Part shown: piece by piece, positions 50,613 to 62,432 of the stretch
How the letters are laid out: every line of letters starts with the position of its first letter
How positions within the stretch are numbered: position 1 is the stretch's first letter
Assembly (NCBI GenBank): GCA_951799405.1
Contig: OX637333.1
Span: 28,292,785-28,356,784, forward strand
Origin: Agapetus fuscipes
Taxonomy: Eukaryota > Arthropoda > Insecta > Trichoptera > Glossosomatidae
DNA: 64,000 nucleotides
Direction: 5' to 3'
Notes under the pieces: model-generated
What the model was told of the DNA's origin: nothing
The model's database searches: none
The model's input: only the letters and a program-made list of their open reading frames with translations
Made by a program: the position numbers and the translations under genes

Positions 50613-51715
50613 ATAACGACACAGTGGCAAAACGCTGGGTTGAAAAATTCATAAACCCTTACCAATGACCGGTCACCAAAGGTCCATCCAGCCTTACAGC
50701 AACTGGGTCTTGCTTGAGTATTGACGCTTTGTAGCGACGACCAAGCTCGTACACCTCTGCGGCACTACAACAAGTGTCATAGACCCCTAGAGTCTCTAGA
50801 ATCTAGGCAGTCTCCCGCACAGGATTTCTTAAAAAAAAAAAAAAAAAAACATGATATAACAACATATGACAGAACGACAAATGACAGAACAACACATGAC
50901 AGTACGACACATGACATAACGACATATGACATAATAACAGATGACATAACGACACATAACTGAACGATAGATGGCATGACAAAACGGCACATGAAATAAC
51001 AACATATAACAGAACGATAAATGACAGTATAACACATGACAGTAGGACACATGACATAACGACACATGACATAATGACAGATGACATAAAGACACATGAC
51101 GGAACGACAAATGACAGAACGATACATGACAGAACGATACATGACAGAACATCACAATGAAAGTAGCTACATCACATTACAAAACAACATAGAAAATACA
51201 TCACTATGACGAAACAACAAAAGAACAAAACGTCACAAACATTTATTTTGCCAATTACGAACCCTTGACTTACCCCACGCTAATCTTACTTTACTACCTT
51301 ACCTGTAAAAATTAATGCATACCTACTTTGGCATTGGCGCATTGCCTGCCCTAGTTGTAGGTTAAGGTGGCACAACTTGCAAAATGAATGCTTGTGCTTT
51401 GTATTTCTTTTGTGATGTTTTTTCGTGTGCCATTTATGGTAGGTACGTTCTGTTTTAGGTACGTGATGTTTTGTCTTATAAAATTTTGTTCTGTCCTGTG
51501 ATGTTTAGTCATGTGATGTACGTAGTGTCATTGTGTTGCTTCTGATGTGCATTTTTTTTGTCATGCCGTTTATGTTGTTTTCTGTTTTATTTTATTTTTT
51601 GTCATGTGATGTTCTGTCATGTGTTGTTCTGTCATGTCTCGTTATGTCGTGTGTCGTTTTGTCACTGCAACGTTCAAACCTGTCACCATTTTTAGCCGCG
51701 GTCACATTCCGACAA
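50520..51715. mobile_element. foldback-like element with minisatellite arms
   Basis: The left arm begins tttttagcggcgacagg ... gcagtgacaaaacgacacac and continues as short acgacacatgacagaa repeats to about 51180. The right arm (about 51395-51705) carries the inverted repeats (tgtcatgtgttgttctg) and the mirror end gtgtcgttttgtcactgc ... cctgtcaccatttttagccg. Long terminal repeats built from short tandem units are typical of foldback transposons. A tRNA-SINE 2 is nested inside. Confidence 0.65.
50634..50850 (+). repeat. tRNA-SINE 2, 3' half with tail 3
   Basis: Body from gctgggttgaaaaattcata, then gctcgtacacctctgcggca and the A-run, the same arrangement as 46740-47067 inverted. Confidence 0.85.
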
Positions 51716-52025
51716 TTTATTAAAACGCTCGATTATTGTTTCATTCAATTTATTTTTCCATTTGTGATTTTTACAGACACATGTTTCACCATTTTAAAAT
51801 TAATTCCCCCGACGGCTAACTATCGATGTTTGCACGCATGCCGGGGCTTAATTTAAAATTTGTTATCGTCAATTCATTTTTCCATTGAAAATCTGTCACA
51901 AATGGACTTAAAAATGAAGCCTGCATTAAAAACTGACACTTTTTGTTTCAGTAGTTGGTAAAAATTATACTTTTCAGTTACAAACTCATTTTTGTCATCG
52001 TTATTTAATGCTAACACTAGGTCGA

Positions 52026-52215
52026 CAATCTATAATCTCAGTTGCAAAGATATATCGATTTATTTTAAGGCTCATATTTCATTCATGCCCACAAGCAGGC
52101 ACATCGCCCCTATCGTGCTTCTTTGCTTTATCTACTATTTGATTCAAAGATGACCTTTCAATAAAATTGTCATAAGAAACACATTCTTCACAATCTAAGC
52201 TAAGAAAAAACATGG
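52026..52215 (-). repeat. TTAGAT-repeat tail and MITE fragment
   Basis: 52026-52100 is a diverged TTAGAT-repeat tail; 52105-52215 matches the taagacacattggtcc MITE family (gattcaaagatgacctttca). Confidence 0.65.
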
Positions 52216-52219
52216 CGGC

Positions 52220-53620
52220 GTATCAACAGCTGATCCATTTTATGTCTAATAATGATCAGATGTTCAGGCATCGCCATGTTGTATTGCGTTCTATCTTTAA
52301 ATAGGTACGGTAAGATCAACCGACGGCCGTCGAGACTTCACCCCTGGCAGAATGCCTTGTGCCTGAAATGGCACAAGTTCTGAAGTTCACGTAACGTAGT
52401 TTGGGGGCGCCCATTGAGTAATAACATAGAGAAGCAGAAACTAACTTACTAGATTGATACATACTATAGAAGACATTTGTCTCCAGTCCCGTCAAACTCC
52501 ATGTTCTCACCTGTGAAATCATATATTTTCTTGCTTTCTCCATTTTGTGTTTCGACACCCAATTATAACACATGCCATAATGTCTTCAAATAATGCCTTT
52601 TTTCTTTAAAATTCGTTAATTTTAGCGATGACAAGATTTATAACGCGTGCGTGCTATGTTCAGAATGGTTCGGGCAACCATTACCTAATTCGCAATGTTG
52701 CCATTTTTCTGGAAACATTTTTACACAGATGGAAATGCAACTGTGAAGTTTTTTGATATACTTAGTTTTTCTCGGGTTAGACCATGTTCCACTTGCACTT
52801 ATTTTGTCTGCCGACGTTTCATTCCTTCGAGCGGGGAACATTATCAAGGCTCGTAGCGACGAGGGACCTTTATCCTCCGTTTACTTTTGGCAATTAAAGT
52901 GAAGTTTTTTGTTCTCTTTCTTACTAAGGACATTTTCGTAAGTAAGTTGAAATAGATATATACTAATGTCTATTTTCGGCGAAATAATTTATAGTCTACA
53001 GATATCATGAGTCAACGGGGGCGCCTGTTTGAGAGTGGGTGCATGGATGGGGTGACGGAGCTGTCAGGGAGCGTGCCAGTCAGGGGCTTCCACTCCGTGC
53101 AAGATGGCCGCTCCTGATAACAGCTGTTTAATTAAATGGCGGAGTCGTGGGCCACTTACAGGCAACCCCTGCCACATAGCTACAGACGTATTTACTCAAC
53201 GACATGTAATATTATGCTGCATATCTATTTACTTGCTCTTCATGTCCCTCAAAAAGGAAAACTATACCGTAGGGGCGTACATCCCATACAGGCACATGCG
53301 CCTAATAGGTAGGCAATATATGGTACAAAACCATTTAAGCTTGATATCCAGATTTCAATTCAAAATTTAGGTTCGATTGGAGCCATCGTTAGCACTTCAG
53401 TCAATTTAAAATGAGTTATTTAAAAGGAATGGGAGAAAATATTTCTTCTGAAATGTATTTGCCTATACCCTGTGCACGCGCCTGTTACAACTGCAGTTTA
53501 TTTATTTTTTACAACTAATTTTATCACTTTCGGTTCAGAGCTACATTTGCACAGTATACTAAGGTACATTTATCTGAGAAACCCATTTAAGCTTAATATG
53601 TTACTTATTCACCCTTAATG
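52220..53620. other. no recognised gene
   Basis: Contains a minus-strand hammerhead-like core (52816-52847). The block 53000-53160 is GC-richer with two aatggc/atggc-type motifs but has no supportable exon. Confidence 0.4.
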
Positions 53621-53810
53621 TCACCCCTGTTTCAGGGGAAAGTCGGCAAGAGTTGCAGGGCTTATTTTCATTTGAGATTGTTTTTTTTATATTGTAAGTC
53701 CGCATGCAGCATGTATTAGCGCGAAATTATACATGTCTGCTTGTGGGAATGCGTTTTATATGAATCTTAAATGATATATATCTTTGCAGCTTAGATTTAG
53801 ATTAAGACCT
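53620..53810 (+). repeat. TTAGAT-tailed repeat, 3' part
   Basis: aatgtcacccctgtttcagg to cttagatttagattaag. Confidence 0.82.
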
Positions 53811-54225
53811 TTAAGTTATCGATATGGTAATAGAAGATTTCTGCAGGAGAAATATAAATATTTTATTGAATACTACTGAGAATATTTTTTGGAAGGATAT
53901 TACCGATATAAGTACATATACGTAATGGTATACAGAATAATCTCGGCGTCTCAGTTGGCAGATCTCGGTTGGGGCGGGAAGTGAGGAGTTCCACCTTCCG
54001 CCCTCTGCTCCCGCCTACTCCCGGGCTTAGTGATATCCTCAGATTTGCGAGAAGAAGGCGAAGTTTATTAATTAAGCGTCGCTTCCCGGATCCGCCTTAT
54101 CAGCAGCTGGCAGAGCCGCCCACAGCGGGCACACCATGGGCGTAACCAAAAATATTCCTTTATGATATTTTTATATTGTTTGTGTATTAAAACACTGCGA
54201 TTTTTTGTAAACTTTATTGTACCTG

Positions 54226-54412
54226 ACTAAATCTAAATCTAAGCTGCAAAGATAAGTATCATTTGAGATTCATATTAAATGCATTTCCACAAGCAGACAC
54301 GCATAATTTCGCGCTCACACATGCCGCATGTGGACCTACAATATAAAAAACCCAATCTCAAATGAACATAAGCCCTGCAACTCTTGCCGACCTTCCCTGA
54401 AAACAGGGGATT
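54226..54412 (-). repeat. TTAGAT-tailed repeat, 5' truncated
   Basis: ctaaatctaaatctaagctg to ccttccctgaaaacagggg. Confidence 0.82.
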
Positions 54413-54828
54413 CATTACTGTTTAGTTTCTTACCGTGAAGTGCAAAAAACAAATTACGGCAGCTATAGCTGTAGGGTATCGACCACTTTCAATTAACGTC
54501 TATTATGGAAATGAAATAGCTTACTGTGTTTGGGGTGAGTTACTTCCCTGTTCACATTTGACGAGTCCCTAATCTCCAGGAGTCGCGCTCCCAGCATGGC
54601 CGCCATCTTTGCTCGCTGATTCCCCCGTGGCCTGGAGGGGAGGGGGAAGTAGAGTAGGTACAGCAGAAGCCTCATATACCGAGCTGGTACACGGGGAAGC
54701 AGCATAAAGCTGGAATATCCTTGCTACGTGAGGCACATTAAAAGATGGAGAGGAGTTGAGAATAAGGTAGAGAATAAGGAGTAGGCTCTGAACATTCACA
54801 ATGTCTCTCGGCTGTGTGACGTCATTCT

Positions 54829-55088
54829 AATAATCTAATCTAATCTAAGTTGCAAAATATATGTAACATTAAAGATTCACATTATAATATGCACTTTCAC
54901 AAACAGACATGTACAAGTTCGTGCTTAAACATGCCGCATGTGGTCCTACCATATAAAAACCCGAATCTCACATGGACATACACCCTGCAACTCTAGCCGA
55001 CCTTCCCTGAAAACAGGGGTGATATTGGCAATGTAAAACATTTTTTACAGCATGGGTGGTCAGCGGCATACCTACCTATAAGTCAATT
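54829..55088 (-). repeat. TTAGAT-tailed repeat
   Basis: Complete minus copy from ctaatctaatctaagttgc to ctataagtcaattc. Confidence 0.82.
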
Positions 55089-55114
55089 CTAACGTCATTA
55101 ATTGTAATAATAAT

Positions 55115-55419
55115 AATATTATGATGATTTATTTGGTGAGCGCTGTTTTTGTGTGAATCACGCCTCAAAAACCCTCTGCGAGCTTGATCGTTGCTGTAGA
55201 AAGCGTCAATTCTCTAGCGAGACCCAGTTGCTGTATGGCTGGATGGACCTTTAGTGACCGGTCTTTGGTAAAGGTGTATGAATTTTTCACCCAGCGAAGA
55301 GCATATTTGAAAATGTAAATGGTATATTTTTTGTTTCCTTTGTGCTCCGCCGGGATAAGAACCCTCAACCTTCCATTTAAGAGTGAGAAGTGTTAACCGC
55401 CAGACTACGGACCGGTCAT
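55115..55419 (-). repeat. tRNA-SINE 2 with tail 1
   Basis: Complete minus copy: tail 1 complement (ttatttggtgagcgctgttt) through to gactacggaccggtc. Confidence 0.9.
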
Positions 55420-55514
55420 AATGCTGAAATATTCTTGCTACGTACGCCCCAGTAAACGATGGAGAAGAGTGGACTCCCAACATTCAAAATATCTCTCGGC
55501 CATGTGACGTCAGT

Positions 55515-55998
55515 CATCTAATCTAATCTAAGTTGCAAATATACATAACATTGGGGATTCACATTATATCCATTTCCACAACCGGACACGTATAAGTTTG
55601 CATAAAAACCTAAATCTCAAATGGATATTCACCCTGCAACTCTTGCCGACCTTCCCTGAAACAGGGGTGATATTGGCAAAGTGAACCATTTTTGTACAGT
55701 ATGGGTAGTCAGCCGCATACCAACCTAAGAGTCAAGGAACATATAGGTACCTTGACTGATAGGTTGGTACGAGGCTGACCACCCGTGCTGTAAAAATCGG
55801 TTCACTTTTGCCAATGCCACCCCGGTTCAGGGAACGGCGGCAGGAGTTGCAAGGTTTATGTCCATGTGAGGTTTTCTTTATTTGTATGCACACATGCAGA
55901 ATGTGTAGGCGCGAACCTACATGTGCCTGTATGTAGGCATGCATTTCATATGAGCCTTAAATGCTTACATATCCTTGCAGCTTAGATTATAGATAGAT
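55515..55998. repeat. head-to-head pair of TTAGAT-tailed repeats
   Basis: A minus copy (55515-55745) meets a plus copy (about 55745-55998) at their ttgact 5' ends, making a large inverted repeat. Confidence 0.82.
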
Positions 55999-56169
55999 AG
56001 ATAGTATTATGAAAAAAACATTCCTCACTATCCGCGATTTTTATTATTTTATAGATTCGGCATCTTAGCTTGGAACGTCAAAGAAAACACAAACAGTATA
56101 TTATATTATGTAATGTAAAATATCAGGAATAATTTGCTTTGAGAGGATGGGGTAGCTATAGTGAGTAAG

Positions 56170-56350
56170 ACAAGAGTAAGTTTGCGCTTACAAATGCTGA
56201 ATGTGTACTTACAAATAAAATCCAAACCATAAATGAACATAAACCCTATAACTTTTGCCGACCTTACCTGACACAGGGGTGAAATTGACAAAAGGAACCA
56301 TTTTTTACAGTATGGATGATCAGCCTCATCCTATAAGTCGATGAATAACA
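56170..56350 (-). repeat. TTAGAT-tailed repeat, tail lost
   Basis: gtttgcgcttacaaatgctg to cctataagtcgatgaat. Confidence 0.75.
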
Positions 56351-56917
56351 CAAACTCTAAAAGTTTGATAATGTTGGTTAAACAGCTGAAAATTGTGCAG
56401 GAATATTAAAAAAAAATGCATAAAACTTGACAGATATCCGTCATTTTTTAAAATTAAAAAAAAGGGTTTGCAAGTGTGTGTGTGTGTGTGAAGTCAATTA
56501 TCCTAATATCTGTACGGAGATTGTACAGGGTGCACTTTTGGCTCTGGGGCAGTAATTATGACGTAAGCAGGTGCGTTAGGGCACCCTGTAGTGGCTAATA
56601 TCATGTGCTGCAAGGCGCACGCTAGTACATAATATATAACGCGAGGCTAACGCAGAAATGAGTGTCGCGTGGCGCATCTGTAATCTCATACATCAATCAT
56701 GGCCATGCAAGACTCGTGGCATTATTTTTTTACGGGGCTATTCTTAGACATTTTAGCCGTCGGTTGAGCCCACGCTTTGACAAACTAATGGTGCCTTGGC
56801 TGGAAGTTTCATCAGCATTCTTACCTACCCAATTTTGTAATATTTATATTTTTTGAAAAGATTTTTGTGAAACACTGTGGAAATTCATTTTAAAAAAATG
56901 ATTTTTTTTCAGTAAAA

Positions 56918-57130
56918 AAAAATAAAATAAAAGAAATTTAAAACTTTGTTTTATTCCACTTTTATTGTTTTTGAGTAAATTACAAATACTTTCGGAATTA
57001 CTTCCATCTTCGGGTAACTAACAATTATTAGTAATTGTTGATGGAAGTGATTCCGAAAATATTTGTAACTTACTCAAAAACAATAAAAGTGGAATAAAAC
57101 AAAGTTTTTAATTTCTTTTATTTTTTATTG
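56918..57130. repeat. long hairpin element
   Basis: Arms of about 95 nt (ataaaataaaagaaattta ... ggaattacttccatc) pair with their complements around taactaacaattattag. Confidence 0.82.
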
Positions 57131-57166
57131 AAAAAAAATCAATTTATTTATATTTTGTCATGTATG

Positions 57167-57415
57167 TTCCTTGACTTATAGGTTGGTATGCGGCTGACCA
57201 CCCATACTGTGAAAAAATGGTTCACTTTGCCAATGTCACCCCTGTCTCAGGGAAGGACGGCAAGAGTTGCAGGGCTTATGTTCATTTGAGATGGGTTTTT
57301 ATAATGTAGGTCCACATGCGGCATGTGTTAGCGCAAAATTATACATGCCTGCTTGTGGGAATGCATTTAATATAAATGTTAAATGATATATATCCTTGCA
57401 GCTTAGATTAGATTA
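57167..57415 (+). repeat. TTAGAT-tailed repeat
   Basis: Complete plus copy from ttccttgacttataggttgg to cttagattagattag. Confidence 0.87.
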
Positions 57416-57612
57416 GATATATGAAAACAAATCAGCTGTTCACTTGCGGCCATCTTGGATTGACAATGACTTTATAAAATGCATCATTAGTTTGTCAAAA
57501 CGTGAGCTCAACCGATGACTAAAATGTCTAAGAATAGCCTCGTGAGCATAAAAAAAAAAACACTTTTTATGGTCTATAATCTATGTTGCAAGGATGTATT
57601 CCATCTATGGTT

Positions 57613-58110
57613 CATATCGACGGTTGAAAGGAAGTAGGGCATAGCGACCAAAATTTAATTGTTCAGGAGAGCTGTTTTAAGTTTGAGATTGCAAAAAAAT
57701 GGCATAACAAAATCGTCTTTGCTGGTTTTTGAATTGTTATAACTATGTTGTTATTCACATATAGTACATGTATAACTGTTTGTCTAATAATAAAAAAAAA
57801 ATCACAACAGCTCTAAAATAATAAAAAAATAAAGGTATTTATTGGCATCCCTACTAATGAGGTTTTACGATGTTTTACGTTTTTTTTATGTCACAAGCGC
57901 CTTTAGGAAATAAAAGGCCAAAATCTTGTCGGTTACCCAAAACCATACTTCGAAAACGCAGTTGATTGCTTGGGCATAAACAACAACAAAAATCATCGCA
58001 GAGCTATGAGAGTTAGCGCATTAGAAAGAGCGGAAAATTTTAAGTAGGATAGCATTCAAAACTCATTTTTGACCAAAACGTCGCTTTATTTCCTTTTAAC
58101 CGTCGATATT
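57613..58110. mobile_element. MITE with atatcgacggtt terminal inverted repeats
   Basis: About 500 bp; atatcgacggttgaaaggaa and ccttttaaccgtcgatat ends. Confidence 0.82.
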
Positions 58111-58439
58111 ATCTCAAAGGAAAAACATCATGTTAGTGATGAAATCAGGGAGAATTCAGACGCCCGGACAGATACTGTTCGGGCGTCCGACAGATATGGA
58201 ACCGGACGTCCAATTGGTCTGACAATGAAGGAGCCCCAAGGGGGCAAATCAAGACATTTTTAGATAATGCCTCTGCATGAACTACAAATTATGGTGATAC
58301 TGATATCTTGGTTGATGCTTCTATAGATTCACCACTACTATTTTTTTTCCATTTTTCTATGTCCTTATCACATTTAGCGTACCATCGTCCCGTTATTTTG
58401 GGGTTTCCCAAAACTTGACACATAAAAAACGCTACTAGT

Positions 58440-58492
58440 CTACACATTTAGTGTAACTTCTTACCGCGTTTTCCCCGAAGGCGAGTAACTTT
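58440..58492 (-). repeat. tRNA-SINE 1, 3' end
   Basis: ctacacatttagtgtaactt to ccccgaaggcgag. Confidence 0.7.
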
Positions 58493-58494
58493 TA

Positions 58495-59090
58495 AAACAT
58501 AACAATATAACATAAACATTTGAAAGAAAATAAGTGTGAAATCAGCGCAATGACGACTGAAGTGACGTCGGCGAGGTGGTACCTAGCCGAAGGACGACCG
58601 AGTGCTGCCGAAGCGGCACGAAGTCGGTCGACCGACGAGCAAGCTGGAATTACGCGCGCACGAAGGGGGAAGTCGGACACAGGCAATTACTGCCTGGGTT
58701 TCCCAGGTGAGGGCCCCCGTGGACTTAGCCGTGAGTCTTCCACGTGGGGACATATAAATGGAGCATCCGCCATCCAAGGCACCCACCTTATGGACCGGAG
58801 CCTGGTGCAGAGGAGCCTCCACCCTGGGGCTCCACGTGTTGAGGCATCCGCCTCATGTACTGCGGCTCTCGGGGGGCGAAGCCCCGAGCCGTGAACATCA
58901 CCTCCCGAGCTTAGTGTAAGCTCGCCTCGGACTCCAGACTACAGATCAGTGCTTCGATTGACGTTGGTATGTGAAAGTGCGCCGCCAGAAGTGTGATTGT
59001 CTTCGAGTGCGTTAGTACAGTTCTGGCCATTTCCTTCTCCACCCTTTCCCTTTTTATGGATTTGACTTTAATTGATTGAATCTCTTTTGT
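58495..59090. other. GC-rich island with unidentified 124-residue frame
   Basis: 58520-58894 (plus) is open for 124 residues (ARWYLAEGRPSAAEAARSRS ..., then LGGRSPEP). Composition is far more GC-rich than the surroundings, and a TATA-like acatataaatgg lies at about 58749. It could be an LTR, a LINE 5' UTR or an isolated CpG-rich exon; I recognise no domain. Confidence 0.3.
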
Positions 59091-59249
59091 TAACATTACC
59101 TCTTGTGTTATCAATATACAGCCCTTCCCAAAGTATTAAGTAAGCAACACAAAGAAAGAACTCCACGCCCTGAGTGATGCCGAGGAAGCTAGCTGGAGTG
59201 AGTATCCTGTAGGTACATCAAAAGGTACCTTTCCATTGAAAACCTAACA

Positions 59250-59495
59250 ATATTTATTTTTACAGTTAAGGGGTCGGCCTGACGACAACCACTTCAATTG
59301 AAGGGAGTTTCCTGGCTCCTGATGCGGCTGGTACTCATTTATTGTGAAGGCTGAGTAAACCTTGCTGATTTATTTTTATTTTTGGGTTTGACGTAACCAC
59401 CGAAACGGGAAATCATTTCTGACACCCTCGGTGGGGATGGAACCCTTGCTTTCGGCATGAAATGCAAGCACTCTACCAACTGAGCTATCGACCGG
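59250..59495 (-). repeat. tRNA-SINE 1
   Basis: Minus copy ending at ctgagctatcgaccgg. Confidence 0.85.
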
Positions 59496-59499
59496 AAGA

Positions 59500-59955
59500 T
59501 TTTTAGAACGATTTTCTCTTTTGGACAATGTCTTCTCTTAATTATCATTATTTGAAATATATTTTTTTAACGTACTTCAAATTAAAGACGCCACACCGCA
59601 CCACTGCGCGAGAAATAAACCATTTACCCAGGGCGCGTGCACCCACAAATTATAACCCAAAAATATAAATGACATCCTTAGTGTCAGACACAAAACCCCT
59701 CCAGAATATCCTGCCGGAGTCCTTCAAGGCTCCCTGCGAAACTTGCACGCCAAACTTTGGGAATCCAAACCCGAAATTAGCAGACGCTATCTCTAAAAAA
59801 AGAAAAGATAAAAAGACGTTTTTTTTATCTTGGAATCTTTGACGTTTCGGGGAGCACGGTTGCTAAAAAATGCCTCGCCAATTACACCTAAGGTTTGGCC
59901 ACTAATTCTTGTTTATGGCACCGTGTTACGAATTTGCAAAAAAATAATTAGTGTC
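59500..59955. other. no recognised feature
   Basis: AT-rich intergenic sequence. Confidence 0.45.
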
Positions 59956-59962
59956 CTTATCC

Positions 59963-60186
59963 CGACCGGTCTGTAGTCCAGTGGTATCACTTTTTCGGAC
60001 TCGTATATTGAAGGTTGTGGGTTTGGATCCCGGCGGAGCACAAAAAAATACTATTTATATTTTCAAATATGCTCTTCGCTGGGTTGAAAAATTCTTATAC
60101 CTTTACCAAAGGTCCATCCAGCCTTACAGCAACTGGGGCTTTCTTGAAAATTGTCGTTTTGTAGCGACGACCAAGCTCGTAAAAAG
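59963..60186 (+). repeat. tRNA-SINE 2 (first half of composite)
   Basis: gaccggtctgtagtccagtg to gacgaccaagctcgtaaaaa, then straight into SINE 1. Confidence 0.88.
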
Positions 60187-60352
60187 TCCGGTAGATAGGT
60201 CAGTTGATAGGGTGCTTGAATTCCATGCAAAGAGCTCGGGTTCGAATCCCAGCGAGGGTGTCAGAAATGATTTCCCGTTTCGGTGCTTATTTCAAAACGC
60301 AAAATAAAATATCGGCAAGGCTTACTCAGCCTTCACAAGAAATAAGTACCAT
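60187..60352 (+). repeat. tRNA-SINE 1 (second half of composite), 3' truncated
   Basis: gtccggtagataggtcagtt head, B box gggttcgaatccc, cut at aaataagtaccatg. Confidence 0.85.
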
Positions 60353-60419
60353 GTTGTACGTCCAACCCAATATCAAATGAACTTAAGCTCCAAATTGAGG
60401 CTGACCTGAAACGAAAAAT

Positions 60420-60752
60420 CTATCTCAACTGAAAAATGGCTCACTTTGCCAATATCACCTCTGTTGCAAGGAAGGTCGTAAAGAGAAAAAACTGATACGT
60501 GTGTGATTGTAAAAGCTCATTCCCACTTGTCGGGTGTCGGATCCGTATATTGACTGGAGGTTCTAGTGGCAGAACATTTCGGACAAAATCGGTTTCCGAC
60601 AAGTGTGAATAGCTCCATACATAATGTTCTGCCACTGGAACCTCCGATTAATATACGGATCCGACACTCGACAAGTGGGAACAGGCTCTTAGAATGCAAG
60701 TAATATGAACCTCAAATGTTAATAATTATATCTTTGCAACTTAGATTATAGT
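60420..60752 (+). repeat. TTAGAT-tailed repeat with nested hairpin MITE
   Basis: Outer parts 60430-60505 and 60689-60752 are one repeat. The insert (about 60510-60688) has 65-nt arms starting ctcattcccacttgtcgg and ending cgacaagtgggaacaggctc. Confidence 0.8.
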
Positions 60753-61150
60753 GCCAAAGCAGAGAACCGTGTTTTCCAATATTGCATAATTCTTATTCTG
60801 TTTTATTTCCGGTAATGTAAGAACCTTTGTCTATGCTCTTACGTAAAAATAAGTCCATAATAAGAAACCGTCCGTCCATCAGTATTACCCGTAGATGTCT
60901 ATACTGTATATTAACGTTTGTAGTCTAAGTAATGTCTTTATAGAAAAGTGGCTATTTTATTGAAGCTACGGCATTAATTCACTTCGCATAGAGTTGGGCG
61001 ACATAATATTCAGATTTAGAATATTCAAAATTCGATTTCGTTCGAATAGTTATCATGTGAATGGTTGATTTAAAAAAAAAAAGCACTAACGCTAAGGCTT
61101 TGAAGTTTTCTATATTCATTTTTTATTGATTTAGATTTTATTGTTTTTGC
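60753..61150. other. no recognised feature
   Basis: AT-rich intergenic sequence. Confidence 0.45.
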
Positions 61151-61154
61151 TTAG

Positions 61155-61650
61155 TGTTTAAATCTAAATCTAAATCTATGTTAAGATATTTATCATATTA
61201 ATTTCATTCCCACAAGCAACACGCATAATTTCACACTCACACATGCCGCATGTGGACCTACAATATAAAAACCTATTCTGAAATGAACATAAGCCCTGCA
61301 ACTCTTTCCGACCTTCCCTGAAACAGGGGTGACAACCTCATACCAACCTATAGGTAAGTCAAGGAATTTTGTTTGATTGTTTTATATAGTTAGATGTAAT
61401 TAATTGTTTGTATTTAATGACTTATAAGTTGGTATGAGGCTGACTTCCATACTGTAAAAAAAAGTTTTACTATTCCAATGTCACCCCTGTTTCAGGGAAG
61501 GTCGGCAAGAGTTAAGGATTATGTTAATTTGAGATGGGTTTTATGTTGTAAGTCCACATGCGGCAGGCGTAAGCACGAACTTCTACGTGTCTGCTAATGA
61601 GATTGCATTTACAAATCTAATATATCTTTCAAACTTAGATTATAGATAGA
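61155..61650. repeat. head-to-head pair of TTAGAT-tailed repeats
   Basis: Minus copy 61155-61370 and plus copy 61415-61650, separated by about 45 nt. Confidence 0.8.
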
Positions 61651-61749
61651 TAATAGACTATGTAACTTCCCCTGTGATCAAACTGAGAAAAATAAAAAAA
61701 TGTGCCTGTAATTGATAGAATTTTTCATCATATTTTTTACAAAAAGCAT

Positions 61750-61882
61750 ACAAGTGATTGCAAAATAAAAACCCAAATCAAAAATGAACCAAAGCCCTGC
61801 AACTCTCGCCAAAACATGTGTGACTCAAAGTGAATCATTTTTAACAGTGTGTGTGGCCAGGCTATAAATCAAGGAAATACCT
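61750..61882 (-). repeat. TTAGAT-tailed repeat, diverged
   Basis: aaagccctgcaactctcgcc to ctataaatcaaggaa. Confidence 0.65.
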
Positions 61883-62198
61883 CGTAAATTTTCGACAATT
61901 CGAATTGGAATTCGAATATTTTTTCTCCTCCCATCTCTAGCAGACAGCTAATCGTGTGAACCGACGTGTAGTATAATATGGAATGATAAACCGAACGTGG
62001 AATTATTGTATACACAGACTATGTGTGTGTATATAGTTAGTAGTCAGTAGACTAGTTATATGGCAGTCCACTTTCTAGTTAAACGACTGACTCGCTTTAC
62101 TTCCTACCTGACCTTCCGCGTTTTTGTACTCGACGTGAATTCACTCTTCATTTTCCATTTTCGTTTTTTTTTTTTAATTTTAGGAATAGACTCGGGAC

Positions 62199-62424
62199 CA
62201 GTGGCGAAGGGTGCCATACAAGCCGGTTTCCATCGGCTTCCCTTTCAAAATGATGTATCAAAGTAGTTAAAAATATAGGCACAAAGTAAAAATATACATT
62301 TAAAACCAAAGAAACAATACGTATTTTACCCCATTGACACCATGCAGTCTATTTTTTATAATGTCTGCCTCATTTTAAACGGGAAACCGATGGAAACCGG
62401 CTTGTATGGCACCCTTCGCCACTG
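62199..62424. mobile_element. hAT-type MITE (cagtggcgaagg)
   Basis: 226 bp, inverted relative of 15024-15251. Flanks ctcgggac (62191-62198) and ctcggaac (62425-62432) are an 8-bp target duplication with one mismatch. Confidence 0.88.
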
Positions 62425-62432
62425 CTCGGAAC

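Larger units (their letters stand above)
56736..57543. mobile_element. MITE (ggggctattcttagac) split by nested insertions
   Basis: The left half is 56736-56845 and the right half 57418-57543 (gactaaaatgtctaagaatag). Between them lie a long hairpin (about 56918-57130) and a TTAGAT repeat (57167-57415). Confidence 0.72.

Noticed and set aside
50777..51155. Repetitive 94-121 residue minus frames (CHMSLCHVSYCHV type)
   Set aside because: Translations of the 15-16 bp minisatellite; no start context or conservation expected.
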